From: an uncultured Acidimicrobiales bacterium
Lineage (GTDB): Bacteria > Actinomycetota > Acidimicrobiia > Acidimicrobiales > SZUA-35
Assembly (NCBI GenBank): GCA_938028175.1
Contig: CALJAE010000074.1
Location: 1 to 14,355 of the forward strand
Direction: 5' to 3'
DNA: 14,355 nt
Position numbers and translations under genes: made by a program. The notes beneath the pieces were generated by a model that worked only from the letters and a program-made list of their open reading frames with translations, was not told the origin of the DNA and searched no databases. This document shows, one piece after another, positions 1-5,946 of the stretch. Each line of letters starts with the position of its first letter. Within the stretch, counting starts at the first letter, position 1.

Positions 1-267
1 ATCTACAGGTTCCTCAAACATGCCGAGGCGCACTTTAGGGCCCGGCAGGTCGGCCATAATCCCAAGAGGCTTTCCTACTTGCTCAGCAACTGCTCGAAGC
101 TGCTTCATCCGTTCGAGGTGTTCTTCCAATGCGCCGTGCGACAAGTTAAGTCTTGCGACGTCCATGCCGGCTTCCAACATTGATTTCATTACTGCTGGGT
201 CGATGCTTGCGGGTCCTATGGTTGCAACAATTTTAGTCCTGCGAGAGTCTGATCTACTTTGATCCAT
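1..267 (-). CDS. pyk: Pyruvate kinase, N-terminal part (cut by window edge)
   Basis: The first 89 codons of a minus-strand gene that continues beyond base 1. Pyruvate kinase converts phosphoenolpyruvate and ADP to pyruvate and ATP in the cytoplasm, the last step of glycolysis. The start RRTKIVATIGPAS (residues 9-21) is the family's N-terminal signature. ARLNLSHG (about 38-45) carries the conserved Arg and the Asn-x-Ser-His metal/K+ site. ADLPGPKVRLG (about 72-82) matches the strand that normally reads D-x-x-GP-(E/K)-(I/V)-R. The ATG at 265-267 is chosen because the family motif starts a few residues in; an AGGAG at 281-285 precedes it, though the 13-base spacing is long. It is divergent from the small gene at 472. 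The missing C-terminal part prevents any judgement on allosteric domains. Confidence 0.95.
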   Translation of the reverse strand, partial: MDQSRSDSRRTKIVATIGPASIDPAVMKSMLEAGMDVARLNLSHGALEEHLERMKQLRAVAEQVGKPLGIMADLPGPKVRLGMFEEPVD

Positions 268-311
268 AACTATAAATATTCTCCTGTGAGTCAGCTTAAC
301 TTTAGCTGCTG

Positions 312-340
312 AGAGTCCAGATGAGGCCCCAATTTGTCAA
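312..340 (-). promoter_or_regulatory. Possible promoter of pyk
   Basis: On the minus strand a perfect TTGACA (335-340) is followed, after 17 bases, by GACTCT (312-317). The -35 is consensus; the -10 matches only weakly (A at position 2, T at position 6). It would give an untranslated leader of about 40 bases ahead of pyk. The rest of the 268-471 gap holds no gene I can see; it must also carry the start signals of the plus-strand gene at 472, which I could not assign. Confidence 0.4.
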
Positions 341-471
341 TTCATCGCCCACTATTCGGGAACTTCTGGGGATAACTTTTACAATCCACAGGGTTATGCC
401 TCTAGCAACTCACAGACCCGATGTCATATGCTAATGACAGAATGAAAACCAAAGCAGAAAGGAACAAGACA

Positions 472-705
472 ATGGAAAATTATGAAGTTGCGTTGAAGAC
501 CGGAAGTGAAACTGTATCGGGTGCCGATTGCTATCAGCAGGAAGGTCCAATGACGACTTTTTTCAAGTTTGGAGACGAGCGAACTAGAGTCGACCCATGG
601 TCAAAACGAGTGGCCAGTTATCGAACAGCAGAAATTACTGCCATCCGAATGGTATGTAAGTTTACAGACAAGCCTGCGTTACAAACACTAGAAGTGGTCG
701 CTTAA
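472..705 (+). CDS. Small uncharacterised protein (77 aa)
   Basis: I cannot name a function. The reading frame is open from 421, but I place the start at the ATG at 472 because AAAGGA (458-463) sits 8 bases upstream, and because the protein from there (MENYEVALKTGSETVSGADC...) begins with a plausible beta strand, whereas the upstream 17 residues are polar and lack a ribosome site at 421. The product is cytoplasmic (no signal peptide or membrane segment), with alternating hydrophobic residues suggesting a small beta fold. Recognisable stretches are YQQEGPMTTFFKFGDE and WSKRVASYRTAEITAIRMV. From memory this resembles a family of small uncharacterised actinobacterial proteins with a Tyr-x-x-EG-x-x-TTFF pattern, but I could not search for it. 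Its stop codon overlaps that of the convergent cvnD by three bases (703-705 against 702-704). Confidence 0.7.
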   Translation: MENYEVALKTGSETVSGADCYQQEGPMTTFFKFGDERTRVDPWSKRVASYRTAEITAIRMVCKFTDKPALQTLEVVA

Positions 706-1259
706 ACAGGAGCTCCGCTTCGAGCGATTGCGTAGCGAACCAAGTCAATCATGGTTTCTTTAACTGCATCACGGTCACGGGCGTCTGTGATAAGAATTGG
801 TATCTCTTCTGAGATATCCAAAGCATCTCGGACATCGTTTGGAGAGTGACTCAATACATCATCGAAAGCGTTTAGTCCGACTACGAATGGGATGCCTTTG
901 CCTTCCATGTAGTCGATGGCTGGGAAACATGCTTCAAGTCGATTTGAGTCAACTAGTACAACTGCACCGATCGCACCACGAACAAGCTCGTCCCACATGA
1001 AATGGAAGCGGTCTTGGCCTGGTGTTCCGAATACATAAAGTACAAGGTCATCGCCTAGCGATACTCGACCGAAGTCCATAGCCACGGTGGTGCCCTTCTT
1101 AGAAGTAGCGTCGCCCAGGTCATCAACTTCTTCGGAAGCTTTGGTCATGTTAGCTTCGGTGGTTAGCGGTTCGATGTCGGAGATAGCGCCCACAAATGTG
1201 GTCTTGCCAACTGCGAATCCTCCGGCAACAACAATTTTTACTGGTATTGGTCCACTCAT
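702..1259 (-). CDS. cvnD: Conservon small GTPase (CvnD-like, MglA/Ras-like)
   Basis: A 185-residue ATP/GTP-binding protein, the last gene of the conservon. It should act as a membrane-recruited nucleotide switch downstream of the kinase-like CvnA with its Roadblock and DUF742 partners. Walker A is GGFAVGKTT (residues 13-21), the switch/Walker B-like element is FGTPGQDRF, and the base-recognition motif reads GLNAFD in place of the usual NKxD, as is common in this family. The open frame extends upstream to 1364, but the start at 1257-1259 is preferred: AAGGG lies 7 bases ahead and the protein then begins with the characteristic MSGPIPVKIVVAGGF; an upstream start would also run 95 bases into cvnC. 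The 10-base gap to cvnC indicates co-transcription. In Streptomyces many conservons add a cytochrome P450 gene after D; none is present here. Confidence 0.93.
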   Translation of the reverse strand: MSGPIPVKIVVAGGFAVGKTTFVGAISDIEPLTTEANMTKASEEVDDLGDATSKKGTTVAMDFGRVSLGDDLVLYVFGTPGQDRFHFMWDELVRGAIGAVVLVDSNRLEACFPAIDYMEGKGIPFVVGLNAFDDVLSHSPNDVRDALDISEEIPILITDARDRDAVKETMIDLVRYAIARSGAPV

Positions 1260-1269
1260 TGCATGTCCC

Positions 1270-1620
1270 TTATAAGCTCTGGAGTCCGTCAAGGACTCGG
1301 TTGAGTAGTTGAATATCTGGTCGTTTGTCTTGTGCGCCTGCTCCACCGGCAGTTTCGCCAGCACTTAGGTGCTTTGCAGCAACCATGTCGCCGGCCAATA
1401 TCTTTGCTACTTGAAGTGGTACCTTCAAGTGCGCTGAAATCTCAGCAACTGAAAGCGGTGAAGAGCAGAGCTCAGCGATTCGTGCTGATTCATGAGACAA
1501 TTTTGCCTGTTTGCCGCTGTCAGTTACAGTTAGCATCTGCTCGATCGTAAGTTCCACCTCCGATCGAGTTCTGCCACCTGTCATCGCATAGGGTGGTACT
1601 CGAAATCCTGATCCGCTCAT
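1270..1620 (-). CDS. cvnC: DUF742 protein (CvnC-like)
   Basis: A 116-residue cytoplasmic protein of the DUF742 family, third gene of the conservon. RVPPYAMTGGRT near the N-terminus (about residues 7-18) is the family hallmark, followed by a winged-helix-like core (ELTIEQMLTVTD, then SVAEISAHLKVPLQVAKILAGDMV). A short linker and the closing DIQLLNRVLDGLQSL are typical of the C-terminal end. The partners are thought to assemble with the kinase-like and Roadblock proteins at the membrane and to regulate the GTPase. The start ATG overlaps the stop of cvnB in an ATGA, implying translational coupling. Length and motifs are normal for the family. DNA binding is conceivable from the winged-helix look but is not established here. 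Confidence 0.93.
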   Translation of the reverse strand: MSGSGFRVPPYAMTGGRTRSEVELTIEQMLTVTDSGKQAKLSHESARIAELCSSPLSVAEISAHLKVPLQVAKILAGDMVAAKHLSAGETAGGAGAQDKRPDIQLLNRVLDGLQSL

Positions 1621-2042
1621 TGCGTAATAGCCGCCTGTAGTTCTGCTCGAAGTTCTGGGGTAAGGGTCTCGCCAGCTTTTTCAACTAGCACTGCCATCTC
1701 GTATGCAACTAGGCCTACATCAGAGTCACTCTGCGCCATTACAGCAAGTAGTGATCCGTCAGATACGCCGGTTACGAAAAGGAATGCGTTTTCCATTTCA
1801 ACAATTACCTCGGTAACTGCTCCGCCACCGAAACGTCCGGCTGCGCCGTATGCAAGACCAATAAGTCCTGACGATACTGCTGCAAATCGGTCGGTCGCAT
1901 CTCTGTCTAGTCCTTCAGACTTTGCCAGAGGCAAACCGTCAGATGAAACTACTACGGCTTCATCTACACCCGGTGTCTGAGAAACAAAGCTGTTAACCAG
2001 CCAGTTCAGATTTGTTGCTTCTTCACTCAACGTTGTTGTCAT
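1617..2042 (-). CDS. cvnB: Roadblock/LC7 domain protein (CvnB-like)
   Basis: A 141-residue single-domain Roadblock/LC7 protein, the class that serves as partner or GAP-like regulator of MglA/Ras-like GTPases. The family signature is clear: LNWLVNSFVSQTPGVDEAVVVSSDGLPLA at the N-terminus (written with its gap-free core around residues 13-41), then a glycine-rich helix end (AAGRFGGG), then the strand VIVEMENAFLFVTGVSDG and the closing helix YEMAVLVEKAG. No membrane segment, so it acts in the cytoplasm. A strong GGAGG (2053-2057) lies inside the last codons of cvnA, 10 bases before the ATG, and only three bases separate cvnA's stop from this start. It overlaps cvnC by four bases. Confidence 0.95.
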   Translation of the reverse strand: MTTTLSEEATNLNWLVNSFVSQTPGVDEAVVVSSDGLPLAKSEGLDRDATDRFAAVSSGLIGLAYGAAGRFGGGAVTEVIVEMENAFLFVTGVSDGSLLAVMAQSDSDVGLVAYEMAVLVEKAGETLTPELRAELQAAITQ

Positions 2043-2045
2043 TAG

Positions 2046-3749
2046 CTATGATCCTCCATTAGTTTCATCTTCGCTTCCTTTAATACCGTCGCGATATCGA
2101 GACAGCATTAGTCGGATTTCTTCAGGCTTACGGCCGCTTGCTTTAGCAGCAGTTTTACCTTCAGGAATTGCTCTACCTTCACTAGTCGGTGCAGAATTGC
2201 CACGCTTACGCTTTGTTAGCTTGACTGGTTCTTCACCCTCTGGTGCTCGTAGATCATCTAAGCCCTTTTCAAAGGCTTCACCGCTCGGTACAGCATCGGC
2301 AAGCTTTTCTGGCCTCTTAGCTGGAGCCTCAACAGTTTCAGTTGGCTTTGCGCTCTTTGGCGCTGTCTTAGGGGCTTGTTTGGTTGGCTTTGCTTTACCC
2401 TTGGGAGCTTGTTTAGTTGGCTGAGATTCTTTTGCAGCAGGCTTAGTGTTCGCTGGCTTTGAAATAGCTTCGTCCTCTTTAGATTTTCCTCGACGAGCAG
2501 ATAGCTTCTCTCCACCCTTAGCGACTTTCGCCTTTTTTGCAGCAGTGTCTTTTCGATCTGAGGAGCCAGCAAGTGTGCCGCCTTCTAGACTCTTAAGAGC
2601 TGATAGCGTCGCTGTTGTGTCTGACTTGATCGCCGCTCGATCTGTCGGGTCTTGGTTGTCTGAACGAGGTGCTGGAGCCGGAGCAGTGAGACCTGCGCCA
2701 GCTTCTGCTGGAGCGTTGCTGTTTCCGTCTGCATCAACTAGTAGGTATTTAGGAATACGAACTACCGCAGACACACCAGAGCCTGGTGTCGTGTGTAGAG
2801 TTGCCTTCATTCCAAGTCGTTGAGCTAGGCGACCGATTACTCGGAAACCAAGTGAACGACTAAGACCGAGGTCAAGTTCTGGTGGGTTTTCTAGAATGTC
2901 GTTAGATAGCTCTAGCTGGTTCGCCGACATTCCTGTTCCGTGGTCAATCACATTAATTACATAGTCGTCGTCAATAGTGAACTTCCCGGTTACCTCGACT
3001 GACTTGTTTGGAGGTGAGAAATTTGTAGCGTTCTCGATTAGCTCGGCTAGAAGGTGAGCTAGATCGACCGCAGCGTTTGCAGAAACGTATGAGTCTTTTT
3101 CAGTTGTGACTGAAAGGTTCTGGTAGTTCTCGACTTCACCAGCAGCTACACGTAATACGTCAGATACAAGTACTGGTGCGCCTCGACGTTTTGGAGCTTC
3201 GGCATCGGCCAATACAAGAAGACTTTCTGAGTTTCGACGCATACGAGTTGCTAAGTGGTCGACTACGAATAGTTGTTCCAGTGTGTCTGGGTTTTCTTCA
3301 GAACTTTCGAGAGCGTCAAGTACTTCGACTTGGCGATCAACGAGTGTTTGGTTACGGCGGGCAAGGTTAACTACGATCTCTTGAATACCCTGCTTGATCG
3401 CAGCGCGGTTACGTTGATGATCATTGGTAGCGTTTTCTCGGATTTGTGTGATTGTCTTACCGATTGGAGTGTTCTTTCCGTATCCCTGGATTTGACGATA
3501 ATCTTGGCCGCTTGCGATTGACTGAGCGCTTGTCTCCACTGCACGCATCGCTTTGGCTTCAGCGTTACCAATCTGAAAGGCTAGGAGCAGGCAAAGTAGA
3601 AGTACAGCTATGCCCACTATTGGTAGTGATGACCCGAAGACCACCGCTTGTATTACGATCGCAAGGGCGCCCACTAGTGGCAACAATGTGATTAAGAGCA
3701 TCTTCTTTCTGAAGTCCATGCCCTCGATTGGTCTAAGCCATTCGTTCAT
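2046..3749 (-). CDS. cvnA: Conservon sensor-kinase-like ATPase (CvnA-like), no sensor domain
   Basis: A 567-residue membrane protein heading the conservon. Two adjacent membrane helices (about residues 17-37 and 41-60) leave almost no outside loop, so the nitrate-sensing-type extracellular domain found in many relatives is absent. The dimerisation helix region includes FVVDHLATRMRR with His165. The HATPase domain follows: N box LIENATNFSPP (Glu239, Asn240), G1 box VIDHGTGM (Asp269), and a G2-like GLSRSLGFRVIGRLA. Residues about 345-540 are a Lys/Ala/Pro/Ser-rich, probably disordered tail with an 11-residue tandem repeat. The last 27 residues contain IRLMLSRYRDGIKG, which resembles the closing motif of other CvnA proteins. 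AGAAGG (3760-3765) lies 10 bases upstream of the ATG. No response regulator is nearby, as is usual for conservons. Kinase activity is unproven. Confidence 0.92.
   Translation of the reverse strand: MNEWLRPIEGMDFRKKMLLITLLPLVGALAIVIQAVVFGSSLPIVGIAVLLLCLLLAFQIGNAEAKAMRAVETSAQSIASGQDYRQIQGYGKNTPIGKTITQIRENATNDHQRNRAAIKQGIQEIVVNLARRNQTLVDRQVEVLDALESSEENPDTLEQLFVVDHLATRMRRNSESLLVLADAEAPKRRGAPVLVSDVLRVAAGEVENYQNLSVTTEKDSYVSANAAVDLAHLLAELIENATNFSPPNKSVEVTGKFTIDDDYVINVIDHGTGMSANQLELSNDILENPPELDLGLSRSLGFRVIGRLAQRLGMKATLHTTPGSGVSAVVRIPKYLLVDADGNSNAPAEAGAGLTAPAPAPRSDNQDPTDRAAIKSDTTATLSALKSLEGGTLAGSSDRKDTAAKKAKVAKGGEKLSARRGKSKEDEAISKPANTKPAAKESQPTKQAPKGKAKPTKQAPKTAPKSAKPTETVEAPAKRPEKLADAVPSGEAFEKGLDDLRAPEGEEPVKLTKRKRGNSAPTSEGRAIPEGKTAAKASGRKPEEIRLMLSRYRDGIKGSEDETNGGS
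2355..2420 (-). repeat. 33-base tandem repeat inside cvnA (11 residues)
   Basis: Two imperfect copies in frame (2388-2420 and 2355-2387) encode PTKQAPKGKAK and PTKQAPKTAPK, residues 444-454 and 455-465 of the CvnA-like protein. On the plus strand the shared core is gcttgttt(g/a)gttggct. It lies in the basic, Pro/Ala-rich tail and looks like local slippage in a low-constraint linker. Confidence 0.75.
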
Positions 3750-3886
3750 TTGGATTCAACCTTCTGCTTGGGGTACTTAACCCATATCGACAGCTTTAGG
3801 GCCAGGTTTAACGATTTTTCTAATGTTGGACAGAAGTTTTAGACTTTTGACTGAATCGGAGCTTTAAGTGTGCCGAAGACTGATAT
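3750..3886. promoter_or_regulatory. Divergent intergenic region, cvnA / DUF4388 gene
   Basis: These 137 bases separate cvnA (leftward) from the DUF4388 gene (rightward) and must hold both promoters. It contains the cvnA ribosome site (AGAAGG on the minus strand, 3760-3765) and AT-rich stretches such as TTTTGACTGAATC (3845-3857) and TTTAAG (3863-3868) on the plus strand, but I could not pair boxes at a normal spacing. No open frame or clear inverted repeat was seen in it. Confidence 0.5.
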
Positions 3887-4594
3887 ATGAGTACAGAGAC
3901 AGTGCAACAAACCATCGGCGGAAATCTAGGCGAATGGCCTTTAGATCAGATCATTGAGTCTCTTTCTGCGACATCGAAGACTGGCCTTATTCAGATTGGT
4001 ACTAATGAGATCTGGTTCGAAGCGGGTTCGATTTACCTGGTTAGAACTGACAGTAGTCCAAGCCTCACAAAGACCCTTTTCAATGCTGAAGTTGGATCAC
4101 TCAACGAGATTGATGATCGCTTCTACTCTGAGGATCAAACAAGTGTGATTGATCAGCTGATCAAAGAATACCCGAGCTCTGAGCAAAGGCTTCGACTGGT
4201 GCTGGATGAGTACAACTTGGCAGGCCTTCTGGAACTGTTAGTTCCATCTGAGTCCGATTTCCAGATTCAACCAGATCGTGTGCATAAGCTTGGCTCCTCG
4301 CTGGCAGCTGACGCAAACTCTTTTGTGGCCAAAGCAAAGTATCGACTAGGTATCTGGAAAAAGATTGCTTCCGCAATTCCCGGTGTCGATGCAGTGTTTG
4401 AAGTTAATGGACTGTTGCCTGATGCTCAACCAAGCAGAAACATCACAGCGGACGAATGGAAATACTTGTCTCGTGTCAATGGACACAACTCAGTCGAGCA
4501 GATTGTTTATGAAACGCAAGAACCAGCGTTCCGAGTTTGTACATCTCTGTACCGCCTTCAGCTAGAAGGCTTAATCGCTGAGAAGGCTGAATAA
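3887..4594 (+). CDS. DUF4388 domain protein
   Basis: A 235-residue cytoplasmic protein. The N-terminal part, GNLGEWPLDQIIESLSATS and the following KTGLIQI strand (residues 12-37), followed by IWFEAGSIYLV, is the DUF4388 pattern: a helix pair followed by strands with a glycine-marked turn. The C-terminal 45 residues (TADEWKYLSRVNGHNSVEQI, then YRLQLEGLI) look like the winged-helix module that ends many DUF4388 proteins. Such domains are found with Roadblock/GTPase systems and in gliding or chemosensory-like signalling, so its position divergent to the conservon suggests a shared pathway; this is inference. The ATG at 3887 has no strong ribosome site. The next gene begins 27 bases after its stop but has a -10 box of its own. 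Confidence 0.85.
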   Translation: MSTETVQQTIGGNLGEWPLDQIIESLSATSKTGLIQIGTNEIWFEAGSIYLVRTDSSPSLTKTLFNAEVGSLNEIDDRFYSEDQTSVIDQLIKEYPSSEQRLRLVLDEYNLAGLLELLVPSESDFQIQPDRVHKLGSSLAADANSFVAKAKYRLGIWKKIASAIPGVDAVFEVNGLLPDAQPSRNITADEWKYLSRVNGHNSVEQIVYETQEPAFRVCTSLYRLQLEGLIAEKAE

Positions 4595-4608
4595 GGTACA
4601 CAAGCCCC

Positions 4609-4614
4609 TAAACT
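4609..4614 (+). promoter_or_regulatory. Possible -10 box for a leaderless aminopeptidase mRNA
   Basis: TAAACT fits the actinobacterial TANNNT -10 pattern and ends 7 bases before the GTG at 4622. There is no Shine-Dalgarno sequence in that gap, so transcription would begin at or next to the start codon. No convincing -35 is visible. Confidence 0.45.
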
Positions 4615-4621
4615 TGGCAAT

Positions 4622-5860
4622 GTGTCCGCCGCCGTTTCTGATATTGCCGCTCTGATTGAAAAGAGTCCGACCTCTGTTCATGCTGCAACCACTGTGGCTG
4701 AAGAGCTAGAAATCATCGGTTTCGAACCTGTTGATCTCGACACGGAAGTCTGTCCAGATGGACCTTACTATTATCGAGATGGTGGCACCATCGTTGCCTG
4801 GATTCAGAATAGAGCTGCCTCGAACCTAAGGGTTGTTGGCACACACTCAGACTCACCAGGGTTCAAGATCCGTCCTAAACCAGAACGCTTTGGAGCAGGG
4901 CTCACAACACTGGGAGTCGAAATCTATGGCTCCCCCCTTTGGAACTCTTGGCTAGATCGAGATCTAGGAATCGCAGGGCAAGTTATCGTTCAAGGCGCCA
5001 CTGCTCCAGAGCTGCGCACAATAAACATTGCTAAACCAGTTTGTAAGATCCCTCAGTTAGCAGTCCATTTAGATCGAGCGGTCAACTCAAATGGGTTGAA
5101 ACTAGATCCAAGTAAAGATCTTTCACCAGTTCTAATCGGGGATAGTGATTTCATCGAACTGATTACCACTTACTGTGATGCCCAGCCAGACCAGATATTG
5201 GCTTGGGACCTTAGTCTCTATGATTTGAATCCGCCAACAGTCTTCGGCGACCCAGAATCAGGCTATTTATCTTCAGCCAGAATAGACAATCTGGTATCGA
5301 CCTTTGCTGGGTTGCTAGCGTTGCGCTCAGTCGACTCGACTGGATCTGAGTTTGTCCCGATGCTTAGTGTCTTTGATCATGAAGAAGTCGGTTCTGGCAG
5401 TAATCGCGGAGCTGCTGGTGCGCTGCTAAAAAACCTTCTTCCTAGAACTCTTCCTAATGTGAATGCGCTGGGATCAGCCGATCTATCGCTGGCCTTGAGC
5501 GTCGATTGTGCTCACGCAACTCACCCTTCTCACCAGGGAGCTCACGAACCGGGCCATGAAATAGTAATGAATCAGGGAGTTGCACTTAAGAGCAACGCTA
5601 ATCAAAGGTATGCCACTTCTCTGACCGGCGAGCGTCAGCTACGGGAGATATTAGAGAATGAAATCAGCCTCCAGCCCTATTCACACCCAAACCATATTCC
5701 TTGTGGATCTACAATTGGGCCAGTTCTGGCTCAATCTCTAGCAATAGAAACGGTCGACATCGGTGTTCCCCAGCTTGCGATGCACAGCATCAGAGAGACC
5801 TGTGGTGCAAAGGATCTAGCTGACTTAGTGAAGCTACTTGAACTTTTCTGGAAGGCCTAA
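4622..5860 (+). CDS. M18 family aminopeptidase (aspartyl aminopeptidase type)
   Basis: A 412-residue cytoplasmic di-zinc exopeptidase that removes N-terminal residues, with a preference for acidic ones in characterised relatives. All expected metal and catalytic motifs are present in order: VGTHSDSPGF (His75, Asp77), DNLVSTFAG (Asp222), FDHEEVGSGSNRGA (Glu254, Glu255), SVDCAHATHP (Asp295) and LAMHSIRE (His388). The C-terminal GSTIGP and IRETCGAKDL stretches are also typical. The full length is normal for bacterial M18 enzymes. The start is the GTG at 4622: the product then begins a few residues before the conserved N-terminal helix (IAALIEKSPTSVHAATTVAE). An ATG at 4620 is in another frame. 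It lies 27 bases after the DUF4388 gene yet probably has its own leaderless promoter. Usual role: turnover of peptides. Confidence 0.95.
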   Translation: MSAAVSDIAALIEKSPTSVHAATTVAEELEIIGFEPVDLDTEVCPDGPYYYRDGGTIVAWIQNRAASNLRVVGTHSDSPGFKIRPKPERFGAGLTTLGVEIYGSPLWNSWLDRDLGIAGQVIVQGATAPELRTINIAKPVCKIPQLAVHLDRAVNSNGLKLDPSKDLSPVLIGDSDFIELITTYCDAQPDQILAWDLSLYDLNPPTVFGDPESGYLSSARIDNLVSTFAGLLALRSVDSTGSEFVPMLSVFDHEEVGSGSNRGAAGALLKNLLPRTLPNVNALGSADLSLALSVDCAHATHPSHQGAHEPGHEIVMNQGVALKSNANQRYATSLTGERQLREILENEISLQPYSHPNHIPCGSTIGPVLAQSLAIETVDIGVPQLAMHSIRETCGAKDLADLVKLLELFWKA

Positions 5861-5946
5861 ATCGGATGATCCTGGCCGTTTAGCTCTAATTTTCCGCTAC
5901 CATCACTGTTAGTTAAATTGACCCTAATCATTAAACGGAGAAATCA

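Noticed and set aside
367..390. Two DnaA-box-like 9-mers (TGGGGATAA at 367-375 and CAATCCACA at 382-390) in inverted orientation.
   Set aside because: One and two mismatches to the consensus, only two sites, no AT-rich unwinding element and no dnaA or dnaN nearby; probably chance.
1260..1364. A longer N-terminus for the conservon GTPase, starting at 1364.
   Set aside because: It would overlap cvnC by 95 bases and adds residues unlike the family; the start at 1259 has a ribosome site and the standard beginning.
2197..2823. Plus-strand open frames opposite the cvnA tail (Ser/Ala/Phe-rich).
   Set aside because: Antisense shadows of a Lys/Ala/Pro-rich low-complexity coding region; no ribosome site and no recognisable domain.
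5855..5885. GGCC...GGCC inverted pair after the aminopeptidase as a terminator.
   Set aside because: Short arms, long interior and no T run.
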